A stretch of DNA of 64,000 nt, from positions 30,617,332-30,681,331 of the forward strand of contig JBBMOA010000007.1 of assembly GCA_037954235.1 (NCBI GenBank), given 5' to 3'. Positions 47,412-57,864 of the stretch are shown piece by piece. Numbering within the stretch: position 1 is the stretch's first letter; each line of letters starts with the position of its first letter. The translations under genes were made by a program, and so were the position numbers. This DNA comes from Aulostomus chinensis (lineage: Eukaryota; Chordata; Actinopteri; Syngnathiformes; Aulostomidae). The notes beneath the pieces were generated by a model, which did not search any database, was not told the origin of the DNA, and saw only the letters and a program-made list of their open reading frames with translations.

Positions 47412-49729
47412 ATGACGTGCTGCCTCAGCCTGATCCTGCTGCTCTGCTTTGGGATGCTTCATGTGGGTGAGTGGACCCACCCGAGTACACACACCAAGTA
47501 CACTCATCAACAGGCTAGTGGACTTGTACTTGAACTATTTCTATAGTACTGGACCCACTTAAATGTTATTAAATACTTTTAACTGTACAAGTAATTAGAT
47601 ATTATAATGCTACTTTAGTACTTATAAACTTTTAGTCCACTTTTAGTTTGTGGAAGTTCACTTTTGTGATTGTGTTAAAGAAGAAAGTATCATTAACATG
47701 AAGTAAAAAAATTCTCGATGTTTAATGACAACATCTGACTCAGTGTTGATTGTCTCCCTATTTCTCAGAGGACTTGTTGGTCCTATTCAAGCAACTCACC
47801 AACTTTCCACTACTGTCATGGAAAGTCTCTTGTTGTCCATCGTCCCCAGTGGCAGTCAAGAAGACAGAGCCCCTCTTCTAGGGAGCTGAGACCCAGGCTA
47901 GTTAGCTTAGCACAATGACTGGTAGTGGGTGGGAAGTGTTAGCGTAGCTGCGTCTCTGCCTGCATTAATATCAGGAGGGTTGTGTAACCTTGGTGTTGAA
48001 TACCAGTTTAACATGAGGAGACGTTGTAGTGGTAGAATCAGACACGTAGCTGGAACTACTTTCCTGACTGGGTGCAGTGATTTGACGCAGCACCTCCAAA
48101 GCTCCACTGGAACTTGGGTCAACAGAACCAAAGGTTTGTTGAGGACTAGAAGAGCGACTGCTGCTACTGATGATGATGATGATGAGGAGGGTTCCTGCTG
48201 GACACACCAGCATCCTGGACCTGAGCTAGCTGATGCTAACACTTCCAACCACTACCAGCCATTGGGCTAGGCTAACTAGCCTGGACCTGAGCTAGCTGAT
48301 GCCTTCACTTCCCACCTACTACCAGCCATTGGGCTAAGCTAACTAACCTGAACCTGAGCTAGCTGATGCTAATACTTCCCGCCTACTACCAGCTATTGGG
48401 CTAAGCTGACTAGCCTGAACCTGAGCTAGCTGATGCTAACACGCCCCAACCACTACCAGCCATTGGGCTAAGCTAACTAACTTGTACCCGAGCTAGCTGA
48501 GGCTAACACTTCCCACCCACTACCAGCCATTGGGCTAAGCTAACTAGCCTGAACCTGTGCTAGCTGAGGCTAACACTTCCCAACCACTACCAATCATTGG
48601 GCTAAGCTAACTAGCCTGTACCCGAGCTAGCTGAGGCTAACACTTCCCACCCACTACCAATCATTGGGCTAAGCTAACTAGCCTGGACCTGAGCTAGCCT
48701 CTACCAGCCATTGTGCTAAGCTAACCAGCTTTCTGGACCTGAGCTAGCTGATATTGACAGTTCATTCATTTCAGGTTTAAGATAATATGTGACAATCTCA
48801 AGAAGCATCTCATAAACTTGTTTAGACAAATTCTCTAAATTCAGGAGCTCTCACTCACTTTGTCTGATGTTCTTATGTGTTTTGGGGTTTTTTTTGGAGT
48901 TGAATGAAAATAAACACCATTTTTCTTCCTCCTTAGGTTCCGGACTTCGCTGTTACAAGTGTTCTGACTACACGGGACGCTGTGAGAATGTCCAGGAGTG
49001 CACGTACGAAGACTCCTGTTTGTCTCTGAGTGAAAGAGGTTCGTCCCTCGTCTGTGTCTTCATGTACTTGTACAGTCATGTCAGAGGTCATCAGTAGTTT
49101 CTCTAAAACAGCCGCTGGTCACAGGTGGCGATGCTCTGGTGTTTATCCAGTTTAAAATTCCGAAAACCCCTGATGACCTCATTGGACTGATCACATGTTT
49201 AATAACAGGTTCAGTCTTTAACTGGATTTAGTGAATATATTTAATGCTATATTGCATATTGTGAGTGTGAGTTGACTTTTTGTGTAAACATAATCATCAG
49301 TTAATGACATTGCATGCATAGTAAATGACACTGTACCGGCTTTCCAGGTAGTGTAGTGGTCTGTTGTGTTGCCTAGCAACACTGGGGTCGGTTCAGTTCC
49401 CCATGTTGCCTCTGGCTTGGTTGGGTGTACATACAGACACAATTAGCCATTAGCTAGCACCTCCTTTTGGTTGGGTGAGTTTCCACATGTGACAGAGGAG
49501 TGTGTGTGTGTGTGTGTGTGTGTGTCCAGGGGGAAAGACCATCCGTCAGTGTATCCGTTACACCGACTGCGAAAACTCCCGCCTCACCCAGATGTTCCCA
49601 GCGATCTCCGGCTACACGTATCGTTGCTGCAGCAGCAACCTGTGCAACTCCAGTGATGCCGTCACCATGGCGATGCCTGTTCTGGCTCTGCTGGGGTCTC
49701 TGCTGAATGTCTGGTGGTGCTGGATGTGA
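47412..49729 (+). CDS. CD59-like GPI-anchored Ly6/uPAR-domain protein
   Basis: Exons 47412-47466, 48937-49038 and 49530-49729 join in phase 1 at both introns, giving 118 aa. Residues 1 to about 20 are a signal peptide (MTCCLSLILLLCFGML). The mature part starts LRCYKC and has ten cysteines in the Ly6/uPAR three-finger order: CxxC, C, C, C, C, C, CC and LCN, ending CCSSNLCN. The spacing fits CD59 well. After CNSSDA a hydrophobic tail (MPVLALLGSLL...) fits a GPI-anchor signal. CD59 blocks membrane-attack-complex assembly at the cell surface; that role is inferred by family, and another Ly6 member is possible. Convergent with the Kir6 gene. Confidence 0.85.
47835..48765. repeat. Dispersed repeat core plus ~67-bp array, inverted copy C
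   Basis: 47835-48225 is the reverse complement of the core seen at 11.7 and 28.4 kb. 48226-48765 holds about eight ~67-bp units (GACCTGAGCTAGCTGATGC...), the reverse complement of the 10.9-11.7 kb array. It occupies most of the first intron of the CD59-like gene. Confidence 0.88.
49500..49525. repeat. (TG)n acting as the polypyrimidine region of a 3' splice site
   Basis: (GT)13 runs up to TGTCCAG, the acceptor of the last CD59-like exon at 49530. No ordinary C/T tract is present. Confidence 0.85.
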
Positions 49730-49865
49730 AGGCATTTAACCGCAGCAGGTTCTGTGTCAGGATCGGTTCTGATACTTAACAAAAACTAAACTGAGCTTGT
49801 TTTTGGTTCTTAGGCGGCATTAGGTCACATGACTCTGATGCTGTTTCATACTGAAAAAGTTTAAC

Positions 49866-49871
49866 AATAAA
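49866..49871 (+). terminator. Poly(A) signal AATAAA of the CD59-like gene
   Basis: 137 bp after the stop codon, followed by GTGTTTTTTTTTGTTC, a good downstream element. Confidence 0.75.
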
Positions 49872-49918
49872 AAACTGGAGAAAAAAAATGTGTTTTTTTT
49901 TGTTCATCACAAAAACCT

Positions 49919-50515
49919 CATACACCGGTAACACCTGATAGACCCGGTAACACCTGATACATGGATAACACCTGATACACCGATAACACCTGATACACCG
50001 ATAACACCTGATAGACCCGGTAACACCTGATACACCGATAACACCTGATAGACCGGTAACACCTGATAGACCGGTAACACCTGATAGACCGATAACACCT
50101 GATAGACCCGGTAACACCTGATAGACCCGGTAACACCTGATACACCGAAAACACCTGATACACCGAAAACACCTGATACACCGATAACACCTGATAGACC
50201 CGGTAACACCTGATACACCGAAAACACCTGATACACCGATAACACCTGATAGACCCGGTAACACCTGATACATGGATAACACCTGATAGACCGGTAACAC
50301 CTGATACACCGATAACACCTGATACACCGATAACACCTGATACACCGATAACACCTGATAGACCCGGTAACACCTGATACACCGATAACACCTGATACAC
50401 CGATAACACCTGATAGACCCGGTAACACCTGATACACCAATAACACCTGATACACCGATAACACCTGATACACTCGTAACACCTGATACACCTCATAAAC
50501 TCGATACACTTGATA
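49919..50515. repeat. 18/19-bp minisatellite (AACACCTGATACACCGAT)
   Basis: About 32 units alternate between 18-bp AACACCTGATACACCGAT and 18/19-bp AACACCTGATAGACCCGGT. It lies between the 3' ends of the two convergent genes. The three overlapping minus-strand frames (QVLSVY, GVIGVS, RCYRCI) are by-products. Confidence 0.92.
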
Positions 50516-50873
50516 CCTTTATTTGATGACATTTAGTATTTCATATATTATCTTTACTGAATAATTTATTTATGACAATTGTTTTTCAGTAGATATTAAT
50601 ACATTAATATGCAATAGAGTTTATGATTCATATACAATACAAATACTGAAGACTAAAAATGCCGTAATCACAAGCAAATTAATTTATAGACAAATAATTA
50701 AGAAACGAGTGCGGAAATAAAAGCCAAAATATCAAATAATTGTAAATTTGAAAATTAATAAAAATGGAGCCTATGGGAAATAACAGGCAAGATTTATGAG
50801 GATGGCGATTTTGTCCTTGTTGACCAGGATATGAAGGTCCTGAAGCAAAGACATCCTGAGCGTTTCCTGGTCT
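50516..50873 (-). other. Probable 3' UTR of the Kir6 gene
   Basis: AT-rich sequence downstream of the minus-strand stop codon. Minus-strand AATAAA signals are seen as TTTATT at about 50517 and 50567. No other feature. Confidence 0.45.
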
Positions 50874-53800
50874 TCAGTCACTCAGGTGTCCCAGTCTGTC
50901 CTCGTCCACCTGCCGTCCCATCACCTCCAGCTGTACTGTCTTCTTCTGTCCCCTCTGCTCCACCTCTCTCTCTGGCTCGTCTGACTGGGTGTACCAGGGC
51001 TGGGAGGCAGCAGTGTCACAGGTGCGACCTCCTCTGCGGAAGCCTCCCCTGCCAGCCCGGACCAACCCCCACCCCTGCAGGTGCGTGTCGGACCCGCCTC
51101 CCTGGACGCCCCGGGTCTGGTCCAGCTCCTTGGCGCTGAGAGATGACATGCGAACAGGAACCGTGTTCCCAAACTTGGAGTAGTCGACGCAGTAACGTCC
51201 GTCCTCCTCACTTATGATGGAGACGAAGCGCCGCCCCCACAGGATCTCCTCGGGGGTGTAGGAGGTGCGAGCCTGCATGCTGATCCCAGTCGTCTCCACC
51301 ACACCTGAGGAACCAGACGCCATCACAACACTACTATAAAACACCAAATCACCAAACACATATTCAAATATCCATCATTCATACATTTTCTTCCTGTTGA
51401 GGGTGGTGGGGGTGGAGCCTATCCCAGCAGCCTTCCCCCTGGACAGGTCCCCAGTCCATGGCAGGGCCAACACATAGAGACAGACAACCATTGGCTCTCC
51501 CAGCCACGCCTACGGTCAATTTAGAGTCTGGATTAACCTGGTCCCTCTTGATGTCTTTGGACTGTGGAGGAAGCTGGAGTACCAGAGAGAACCCAGCAGG
51601 AACAGGGAGAACATGGAGACTCACACAGAAAGACCCCGTGCTGCAGCCGGGGCTCCACCCACAACCTTCTTGGTGGGGGCCACAGTGAGGACCACTGCTC
51701 CACCGGGCCGCCTATTCAAATATATATTTTCAAGAATGTGTGGACTTCAGCCAGCACTGAACACCTGTTTATCATTCTACCTAATCAGGACAACGACCCA
51801 GAGTTCCCTCTGAACATCAGTATCTGGGTGGCGGGTCCGGGTCAGCTGACCTTCAAGGATGACGATGACCTCCAGGTCTTCAGAGGCCAGCGACTGGGCC
51901 GACAGCTCGTACAGGGGGCTGCCGCGCTCCATGGTGTGGCTGATAACCAGAGGAGACACCAGGAAGATGCCATTGCTCCTCAATGGGTTTTCCACCTGGA
52001 TGTCCAGCTGGCAAACTGGTATCACCTCGCCCTCCGCTGTCACCGTGCGCCGGATCACCTGGAGGGAAAGCGTATCTTAATATACGTACATTTTAATCGT
52101 GATTTTAGCCTGTCAGAAACACACCTGCAGCTGGACGGTGGCCGAGATGATCATACTCTTCCTCAGGTCTCCCACTCGGAACATTAACGTCGGCCGGCCA
52201 TTTCGAGGAGCAATAACAGCGTTCCTGGAGAAGATGAGCGTCTCAGCTCGGCGATTGGCTTGTGCCGTCTTCATGAACACGCAGCCGAGCATCACAGCAT
52301 TGATGATCAAGCCCAGTATGTTCTGGATGATCAGCACGGTGATGGCCAGCGGACATTCCTCCGTAACCATCCTGCCACCAAAGCCGATGGTCACCTGGAC
52401 AAGAGGGGATACAAACAGGTACAATGTTGTCATTCAACACTGTTGATCCACCAGCTGACTTTATTCACTTGATGGTGGAGCCAGAGGACACCAGTGACCA
52501 CCCTGGGGACAATAGTGACCACCCTGGGGACAATAGTGACCACCCTGGGGACAATAGTGACCACCCTGGGGATGCTAGTGACCACCCAGGGGACAATAGT
52601 GACCACCCTGGGGACAATAGTGACCACCCTGGGGACAATAGTGACCACCCTGGGGATGCTAGTGACCACCCAGGGGACAATAGTGACCACCCTGGGGACA
52701 ATAGTGACCACCCTGGGGACAATAGTGACCACCCTGGGGACAATAGTGACCACCCTGGGGATGCTAGTGACCACCCAGGGGACAATAGTGACCACCCTGG
52801 GGACAATAGTGACCACCCTGGGGACAATAGTGACTACCCTGGGGATGCTAGTGACTACCCTGGGGACAATAGTGACCACCCTGGGGACAATAGTGACCAC
52901 CCTGGGGATGCTAGTGACCACCCTGGGGACAATAGTGACCACCCTGGGGACAATAGTGACTACCCTGGGGATGCTAGTGACCACCCTGGGGACAATAGTG
53001 ACTACCCTGGGGATGCTAGTGACCACCCTGGGGATGCTAGTGACCACCCAGGGGACAATAGTGACCACCCTGGGGACAATAGTGACCACCCTGGGGACAA
53101 TAGTGACTACCCTGGGGATGCTAGTGACCACCCTGGGGATGCTAGTGACCACCCTGGGGATGCTAGTGACCACCCAGGGGACAATAGTGACCACCCTGGG
53201 GACAATAGTGACCACCCTGGGGACAATAGTGACCACCCTGGGGACAATAGTGACCACCCTGGGGACAATAGTGACTACCCTGGGGATGCTAGTGACCACC
53301 CTGGGGACAATAGTGACCACCCTGGGGACAATAGTGACTACCCTGGGGACAATAGTGACCACCCTGGGGACAATAGTGACCACCCTGGGGATGCTAGTGA
53401 CCACCCTGGGGACAATAGTGACCACCCTGGGGACAATAGTGACCACCCTGGGGACAATAGTGACTACCCTGGGGATGCTAGTGACCACCCTGGGGACAAT
53501 AGTGACCACCCTGGGGACAATAGTGACTACCCTGGGGATGCTAGTGACCACCCTGGGGACAATAGTGACCACCCTGGGGACAATAGTGACCACCCTGGGG
53601 ACAATAGTGACCATCCTGGCGATGCTAGTGACCACCCTGGGGACGCTAGTGACCACCCTGGGGACGCTAGTGACCACCCTGGGGATGCTAGTGACCACCC
53701 TGGGGATGCTAGTGACCACCCTGGGGATGCTAGTGACCACCCTGGTGATGCTATTGACCACCCTGGGGACAATAGTGACCACCCTGGGGACGCTAGTGAC

Positions 53801-55295
53801 CACCCTGGGGATGCTAGTGACCACCCTGGGGATGCTAGTGACCACCCTGGGGATGCTAGTGACCACCCTGGGGATGCTAGTGACCACCCTGGGGATGCTA
53901 GTGACCACCCTGGGGACAATAGTGACCACCCTGGGGATGCTAGTGACCACCCTGGGGATGCTAGTGACCACCCTGGGGATGCTAGTGACCACCCAGGGGA
54001 CAACAGTGACCACCCTGGGGACAATAGTGACCACCCTGGGGACAATAGTGACCACCCTGGGGACAATAGTGACTACCCTGGGGATGCTAGTGACCACCCT
54101 GGGGACAATAGTGACCACCCTGGGGACAATACTGACCACCCTGGGGACAATAGTGACCACCCTGGGGATGCTAGTGACCACCCTGGGGACAATAGTGACC
54201 ACCCTGGGGACAATAGTGACCACCCTGGGGACAATAGTGACTACCCTGGGGATGCTAGTGACCACCCTGGGGACAATAGTGACCACCCTGGGGACAATAG
54301 TGACTACCCTGGGGATGCTAGTGACCACCCTGGGGACAATAGTGACCACCCTGGGGACAATAGTGACCATCCTGGCGATGCTAGTGACCACCCTGGGGAC
54401 GCTAGTGACCACCCTGGGGACGCTAGTGACCACCCTGGGGACGCTAGTGACCACCCTGGGGACGCTAGTGACCACCCTGGGGACGCTAGTGACCACCCTG
54501 GGGATGCTAGTGACCACCCTGGGGATGCTAGTGACCACCCTGGTGATGCTATTGACCACCCTGGGGACAATAGTGACCACCCTGGGGACGCTAGTGACCA
54601 CCCTGGGGATGCTAGTGACCACCCTGGGGATGCTAGTGACCACCCTGGGGACAATAGTGACCACCCTGGGGATGCTAGTGACCACCCTGGGGACAATAGT
54701 GACCACCCTGGGGATGCTAGTGACCACCCTGGGGATGCTAGTGACCACCCTGGGGATGCTAGTGACCACCCTGGGGATGCTAGTGACCACCCTGGGGATG
54801 CTAGTGACCACCCTGGGGACAATAGTGACCACCCTGGGGATGCTAGTGACCACCCTGGGGATGCTAGTGACCACCCTGGGGATGCTAGTGACCACCCTGG
54901 GGATGCTAGGTGCTGGCTTGTCCAGTAGGTTGGCAGATGTGTGAAAAGTGGGCAGGATTACTGCTATCAAATAGACCGGCGGCAGCTCTCACCTGGACCT
55001 CGATGGAGAAGAGGAAGGCTGAGGTGAAGGAGTGGATGGCAGTGACACAGGGGATGGGCGCTGGCTGGTTGCTGGGGCTGCGAGGCTCCAGGTCTCCATG
55101 GGCAAAGGCCAGGAGCCACCAGATCATGGCGAACAGCATCCAGGAACAGAGGAAGGCAGACGTAAAGATGAGGAGGGAGTGCTGCCATTTCAGGTCCACC
55201 ATGGTGGTGAAGACGTCCTGCAGGAATCGACCCTGAAGAACCGGCAGAAGACTGAAGCTGATTGGAGGGAAGGAAACATTGAGACTGAGGAGTTA

Positions 55296-55351
<56 letters not shown>

Positions 55352-55516
55352 GTCCACCTGTTCCCGGATATTCTTGTGGGCCACATTGCAGGATCCTGTC
55401 TTGGTGATGAAGCGGGCCCTCTGAGACCTGGATCGGCTACGGTTGGGCTGGTTCTGGTCCTCCGCTAGACGAGTCAGAAGGAAGCCGTCCGGAAGAAGAC
55501 CTTTCCTGGCCAACAT
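50874..55516 (-). CDS. Kir6-family ATP-sensitive inward-rectifier potassium channel subunit
   Basis: Exons on the minus strand: 55516-55358, 55232-54993, 52394-52125, 52058-51851, 51304-50874; phases join, giving 435 aa. Residues 1-53 (MLARKGLLPDGFLLTRLAED ... NVAHKNIREQ) match the Kir6 N-terminus, with R51 at the place of Kir6.2 R50. M1 is LLIFTSAFLCSWMLFAMIWW. The selectivity filter TIGFG (135-139) is the Kir6 version. M2 is around LIIQNILGLIINAVMLGC, followed by KTAQANRRAETLIFSR. The cytoplasmic domain includes SPEGEV-like TAEGEV, VIVILEGVVETTG and DYSKFGNTVPV. Kir6 subunits form K-ATP channels with SUR. Residues are mixed between Kir6.1 (FSR, ITVLI) and Kir6.2 (LTRLAED, EEDGRY), so kcnj11, kcnj8 or a fish-specific paralogue are all possible. 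The C-terminal 50 residues are unlike either. Confidence 0.88.
51385..51690 (-). mobile_element. Retroposon 3' region, copy 3, in Kir6 intron 4
   Basis: Almost identical to the 336-612 copy, in the same orientation, with a very short tail (ATCCATCATTCAT at 51370-51382). It fills more than half of the 546-bp intron between the last two Kir6 coding exons. Confidence 0.85.
52490..54908. repeat. 21-bp minisatellite, ~2.4 kb, about 115 units, in Kir6 intron 2
   Basis: Units GACCACCCTGGGGACAATAGT and GACCACCCTGGGGATGCTAGT alternate, with rarer variants (TACCCT, ACGCTAGT, CACCCAGGGG). No frame shift occurs over the whole array, so five of six frames stay open for 500-2500 bp. A rare variant pair (CCATCCTGGC at 53611 and 54367; CCTGGTGATGCTATT at 53741 and 54539) is separated by 756 and 798 bp, showing an internal segmental duplication. 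The intron boundaries (54992-52395) are canonical. Confidence 0.97.
55298..55348. repeat. (GT)n microsatellite in Kir6 intron 1
   Basis: About 50 bp of GT dinucleotides inside the 125-bp first intron of the Kir6 gene, close to its 5' splice site. Confidence 0.95.
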
Positions 55517-55521
55517 GGTGC

Positions 55522-55522
55522 T

Positions 55523-55573
<51 letters not shown>
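55522..55573. repeat. (AC)n microsatellite just upstream of the Kir6 start codon
   Basis: On the minus strand this is (TG)n running into GTCAGCACCATG. TCAG could be the acceptor of a 5' UTR intron four bases before the ATG; otherwise the repeat is in the 5' UTR. Confidence 0.9.
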
Positions 55574-55578
<5 letters not shown>

Positions 55579-55579
55579 T

Positions 55580-56479
55580 AGAACACTAATTGCAAATTAC
55601 GTAATTGATAGGTTTCAGAAACATGAATGTCTGTTCGGGTTAATTTAATGACTGTGGGGATTTTTAGGAGTAGAACACACGGGGGGGGGGGGGTTATGTT
55701 ACGTTGTTCACGTCATTTTAATCTCATCAATAAGAATTTTATCATGTGACAATCATATTATATTGATAGTGTCATGGTCAGGTGATGGAGGACTGACCAG
55801 AGCCGTCACTTTACTCCTAATAAGGTCATAGAGAGCGCGTGCAGGTGAACGTGTTACCTGTTCAGACGATTGATTATCTGATTGATCCCAATTATTTATG
55901 ACGGCGTGGAACTCAGCATCATGGACTCCGTCAGTGTCCCATCCTGGTTTTTGCAACAGCATCAACAATATCTAGCTAATACAAACAGGAAACCATTTAT
56001 AGCTTCCGCTCTGCGCTTTCAAAATAAGGGCAGAAAACAAAAGATTCTTTGAACTTCGCTGGAGATCGAAACATCAGCGGTGAAACAAGCTTCATTCCTT
56101 TTTCCTGATGGACGAAACCTGAGAAGACAATTGCGTTTTCATCCAGAAAATGAGTCCTGACTTTATTTGATGTGAACTTGTTTCCAGGATGAAGAAGTAC
56201 AAGATTCCTTCAACTGCAGTAGAAATACTCAGATAAAACAGTACAAAGTACATGGTTTCATTAAAAATTCTTCACAGGTAAAGGAGAGAAGTTTTAGGTA
56301 CTGTAATCACTTCAGCGTCCACATAGAAATCAGGTATGATACCAGATCATCTTCATCGCCTCATCATCATCCTCTCATGTTTTCCATGTAAAATGATTTT
56401 CTTCAAACTCGCTGATGCGTTCAATCATAGTGGAGTCAAAGCTGTCCTACTGAATGAAGAGCAGTAACAAGTAAGAAGT
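55580..56479. other. Upstream region of Kir6 / intergenic, no gene
   Basis: AT-rich. A poly-G run lies at about 55681-55693. AAATACTCAG/AAAGTACATGG words near 56220-56290 belong to the AGTA-rich repeat family. No promoter island is visible. Confidence 0.45.
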
Positions 56480-56495
56480 AAAAGTACATAAATGT

Positions 56496-57520
56496 TAATT
56501 AGAATGAAAGCTTGACCAAGGCTTATATACCTGTTCCAATCTCTACCAGTAGAGGTCCCTCAGTCTCCATTTATGAGATGGAGGAGATGAAGAAGGGTTG
56601 TTTGGGGACGGAGGAAGCCAAGAGCAGAATTACTGAAAGAAGATGGAGGGTTGGGACTCCACATTTGAAAATGTACATTTGTGCAGCCCAATTAAGGTTT
56701 TTGTTGGTTGGTGCAACACAGATTTTAACCGCAAAGTGGAAAGAAATGGAAAAACAAATCGGGGAGTACCCAATAGAGGGTGTTACAGGAGATGAAGGAA
56801 CATTCCAACAGATTAAAAACCAAGGAGGCCCGACTGTGTTGTTTACCTTAAGGTTCAGGTTCAACATAATACAGAAATATAAGATCCAGGGAGACTCCGG
56901 CTCCTTAAAGGGGGTCGCATTGATAGCAATTTTAAACCAGCAAGACACGATAAAGGACTTCAAAGGTGGACAGAGAAGGGAGTTTCAGCAACGTGAGTGT
57001 TCGTGAAAGACGGACAGCTGGAGAGTTTCCAAAATATAAAGAAAAATATGATTTACATAAAAACAAATTCTGTAGGTTCCTACAACTTAGGGTTACTTTG
57101 GTTGAAATTCTTGCATATCCAATTCCTGTGTCTTGTAAAGTTAACTGAAGAGAACGTGGGAGCGGAAGACCTACACTTGGGAAAAGTGCTATTGACAGCC
57201 GCCAAAAAAGCCATCACGAAGAAATGGGGAAGGGAAGGCCCCCCCACAAAGGACCAGTGGATCCACCTTACAGAGGAAATCTACAGAATGGAAAAAAAGA
57301 TCCATGATCCAGGAGGCTCAACTTGACGAGAGATGGAAGAGACGGACGTCATCTGTGCTCCATCGGCGCCAAACCACAGCAACTGACATGGTTTAGGAGG
57401 GTGGAATCTGGACCGCCTGCTTTGATCGTCACTGCCACATGTTGATTTATGTTTGTGGTTGAATGTTTTGATGTGTGTGTTACATCTATGCAGAGAAAAC
57501 ATCAATAAAAATTAAAGTAT
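56496..57520 (+). mobile_element. 5'-truncated LINE (L1/Tx1-like ORF2 C-terminus) with 16-bp target duplication
   Basis: Two broken frames, 56512-57006 and 56997-57326, encode segments typical of the C-terminal end of ORF2 in L1/Tx1-type fish LINEs: AAQLRFLLVG, GDEGTFQQIKNQ and LLTAAKKAITKKWGREGPPT, then an EEIYRMEK end. The 3' end is A-rich with AATAAA (57504-57509). AAAAGTACATAAATGT flanks it at 56480-56495 and again at 57523-57538. The element is truncated at its 5' end and its ORF is frameshifted, so it is dead. The clade call is from memory. Confidence 0.8.
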
Positions 57521-57539
57521 AAAAAAGTACATAAATGTA

Positions 57540-57860
57540 AGTACTCAGGTAAAGTGTGGCTTTGTAAAATTCCCACCACTCTGTCTGCCTCCTGCCACGT
57601 GAGCGTGACTGCCCTGCTATGGGAGTTTGAACTTGAACTTTGACAGAAGATTAGAGCGACTTCCAGCACGTCTCAGGTGAGCTTGATGGAAGCGGGCAGG
57701 ATGCTGAGCAGGTTCAGGCTGCAGTGACGTCCTGCTGCCACCAGGAAGCAGGAGAGAAGAGCTGCTGAGCCCCAGCACTCCCAGTACCACTGAAGGCCAG
57801 AGGGTGAAACCAGAGGGTGAAACGCTCCTCTCACTCTCTCTCAGAAGAAGGTACGGACTC
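57540..57860. other. Spacer, no feature recognised
   Basis: Resumes the AGTA-rich repeat (GTAAGTACTCAGGTAAAGTG), then unique-looking sequence with short direct repeats (CCAGAGGGTGAAAC) before the C-rich array. Confidence 0.45.
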
Positions 57861-57864
57861 TGAC

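Noticed and set aside
49776..50532. Three overlapping ORFs of about 200 codons
   Set aside because: By-products of the 18/19-bp minisatellite.
52490..54908. Regular repeats considered as a CRISPR array
   Set aside because: Units are contiguous with no unique spacers, and the genome is eukaryotic with spliced genes.
52424..54970. ORFs of 834, 816 and 846 codons on both strands
   Set aside because: They are the 21-bp minisatellite read in frame (DHPGDNS, VTTLGTI, RVVTIVP repeats). Splice sites of the Kir6 gene flank the array as an intron.
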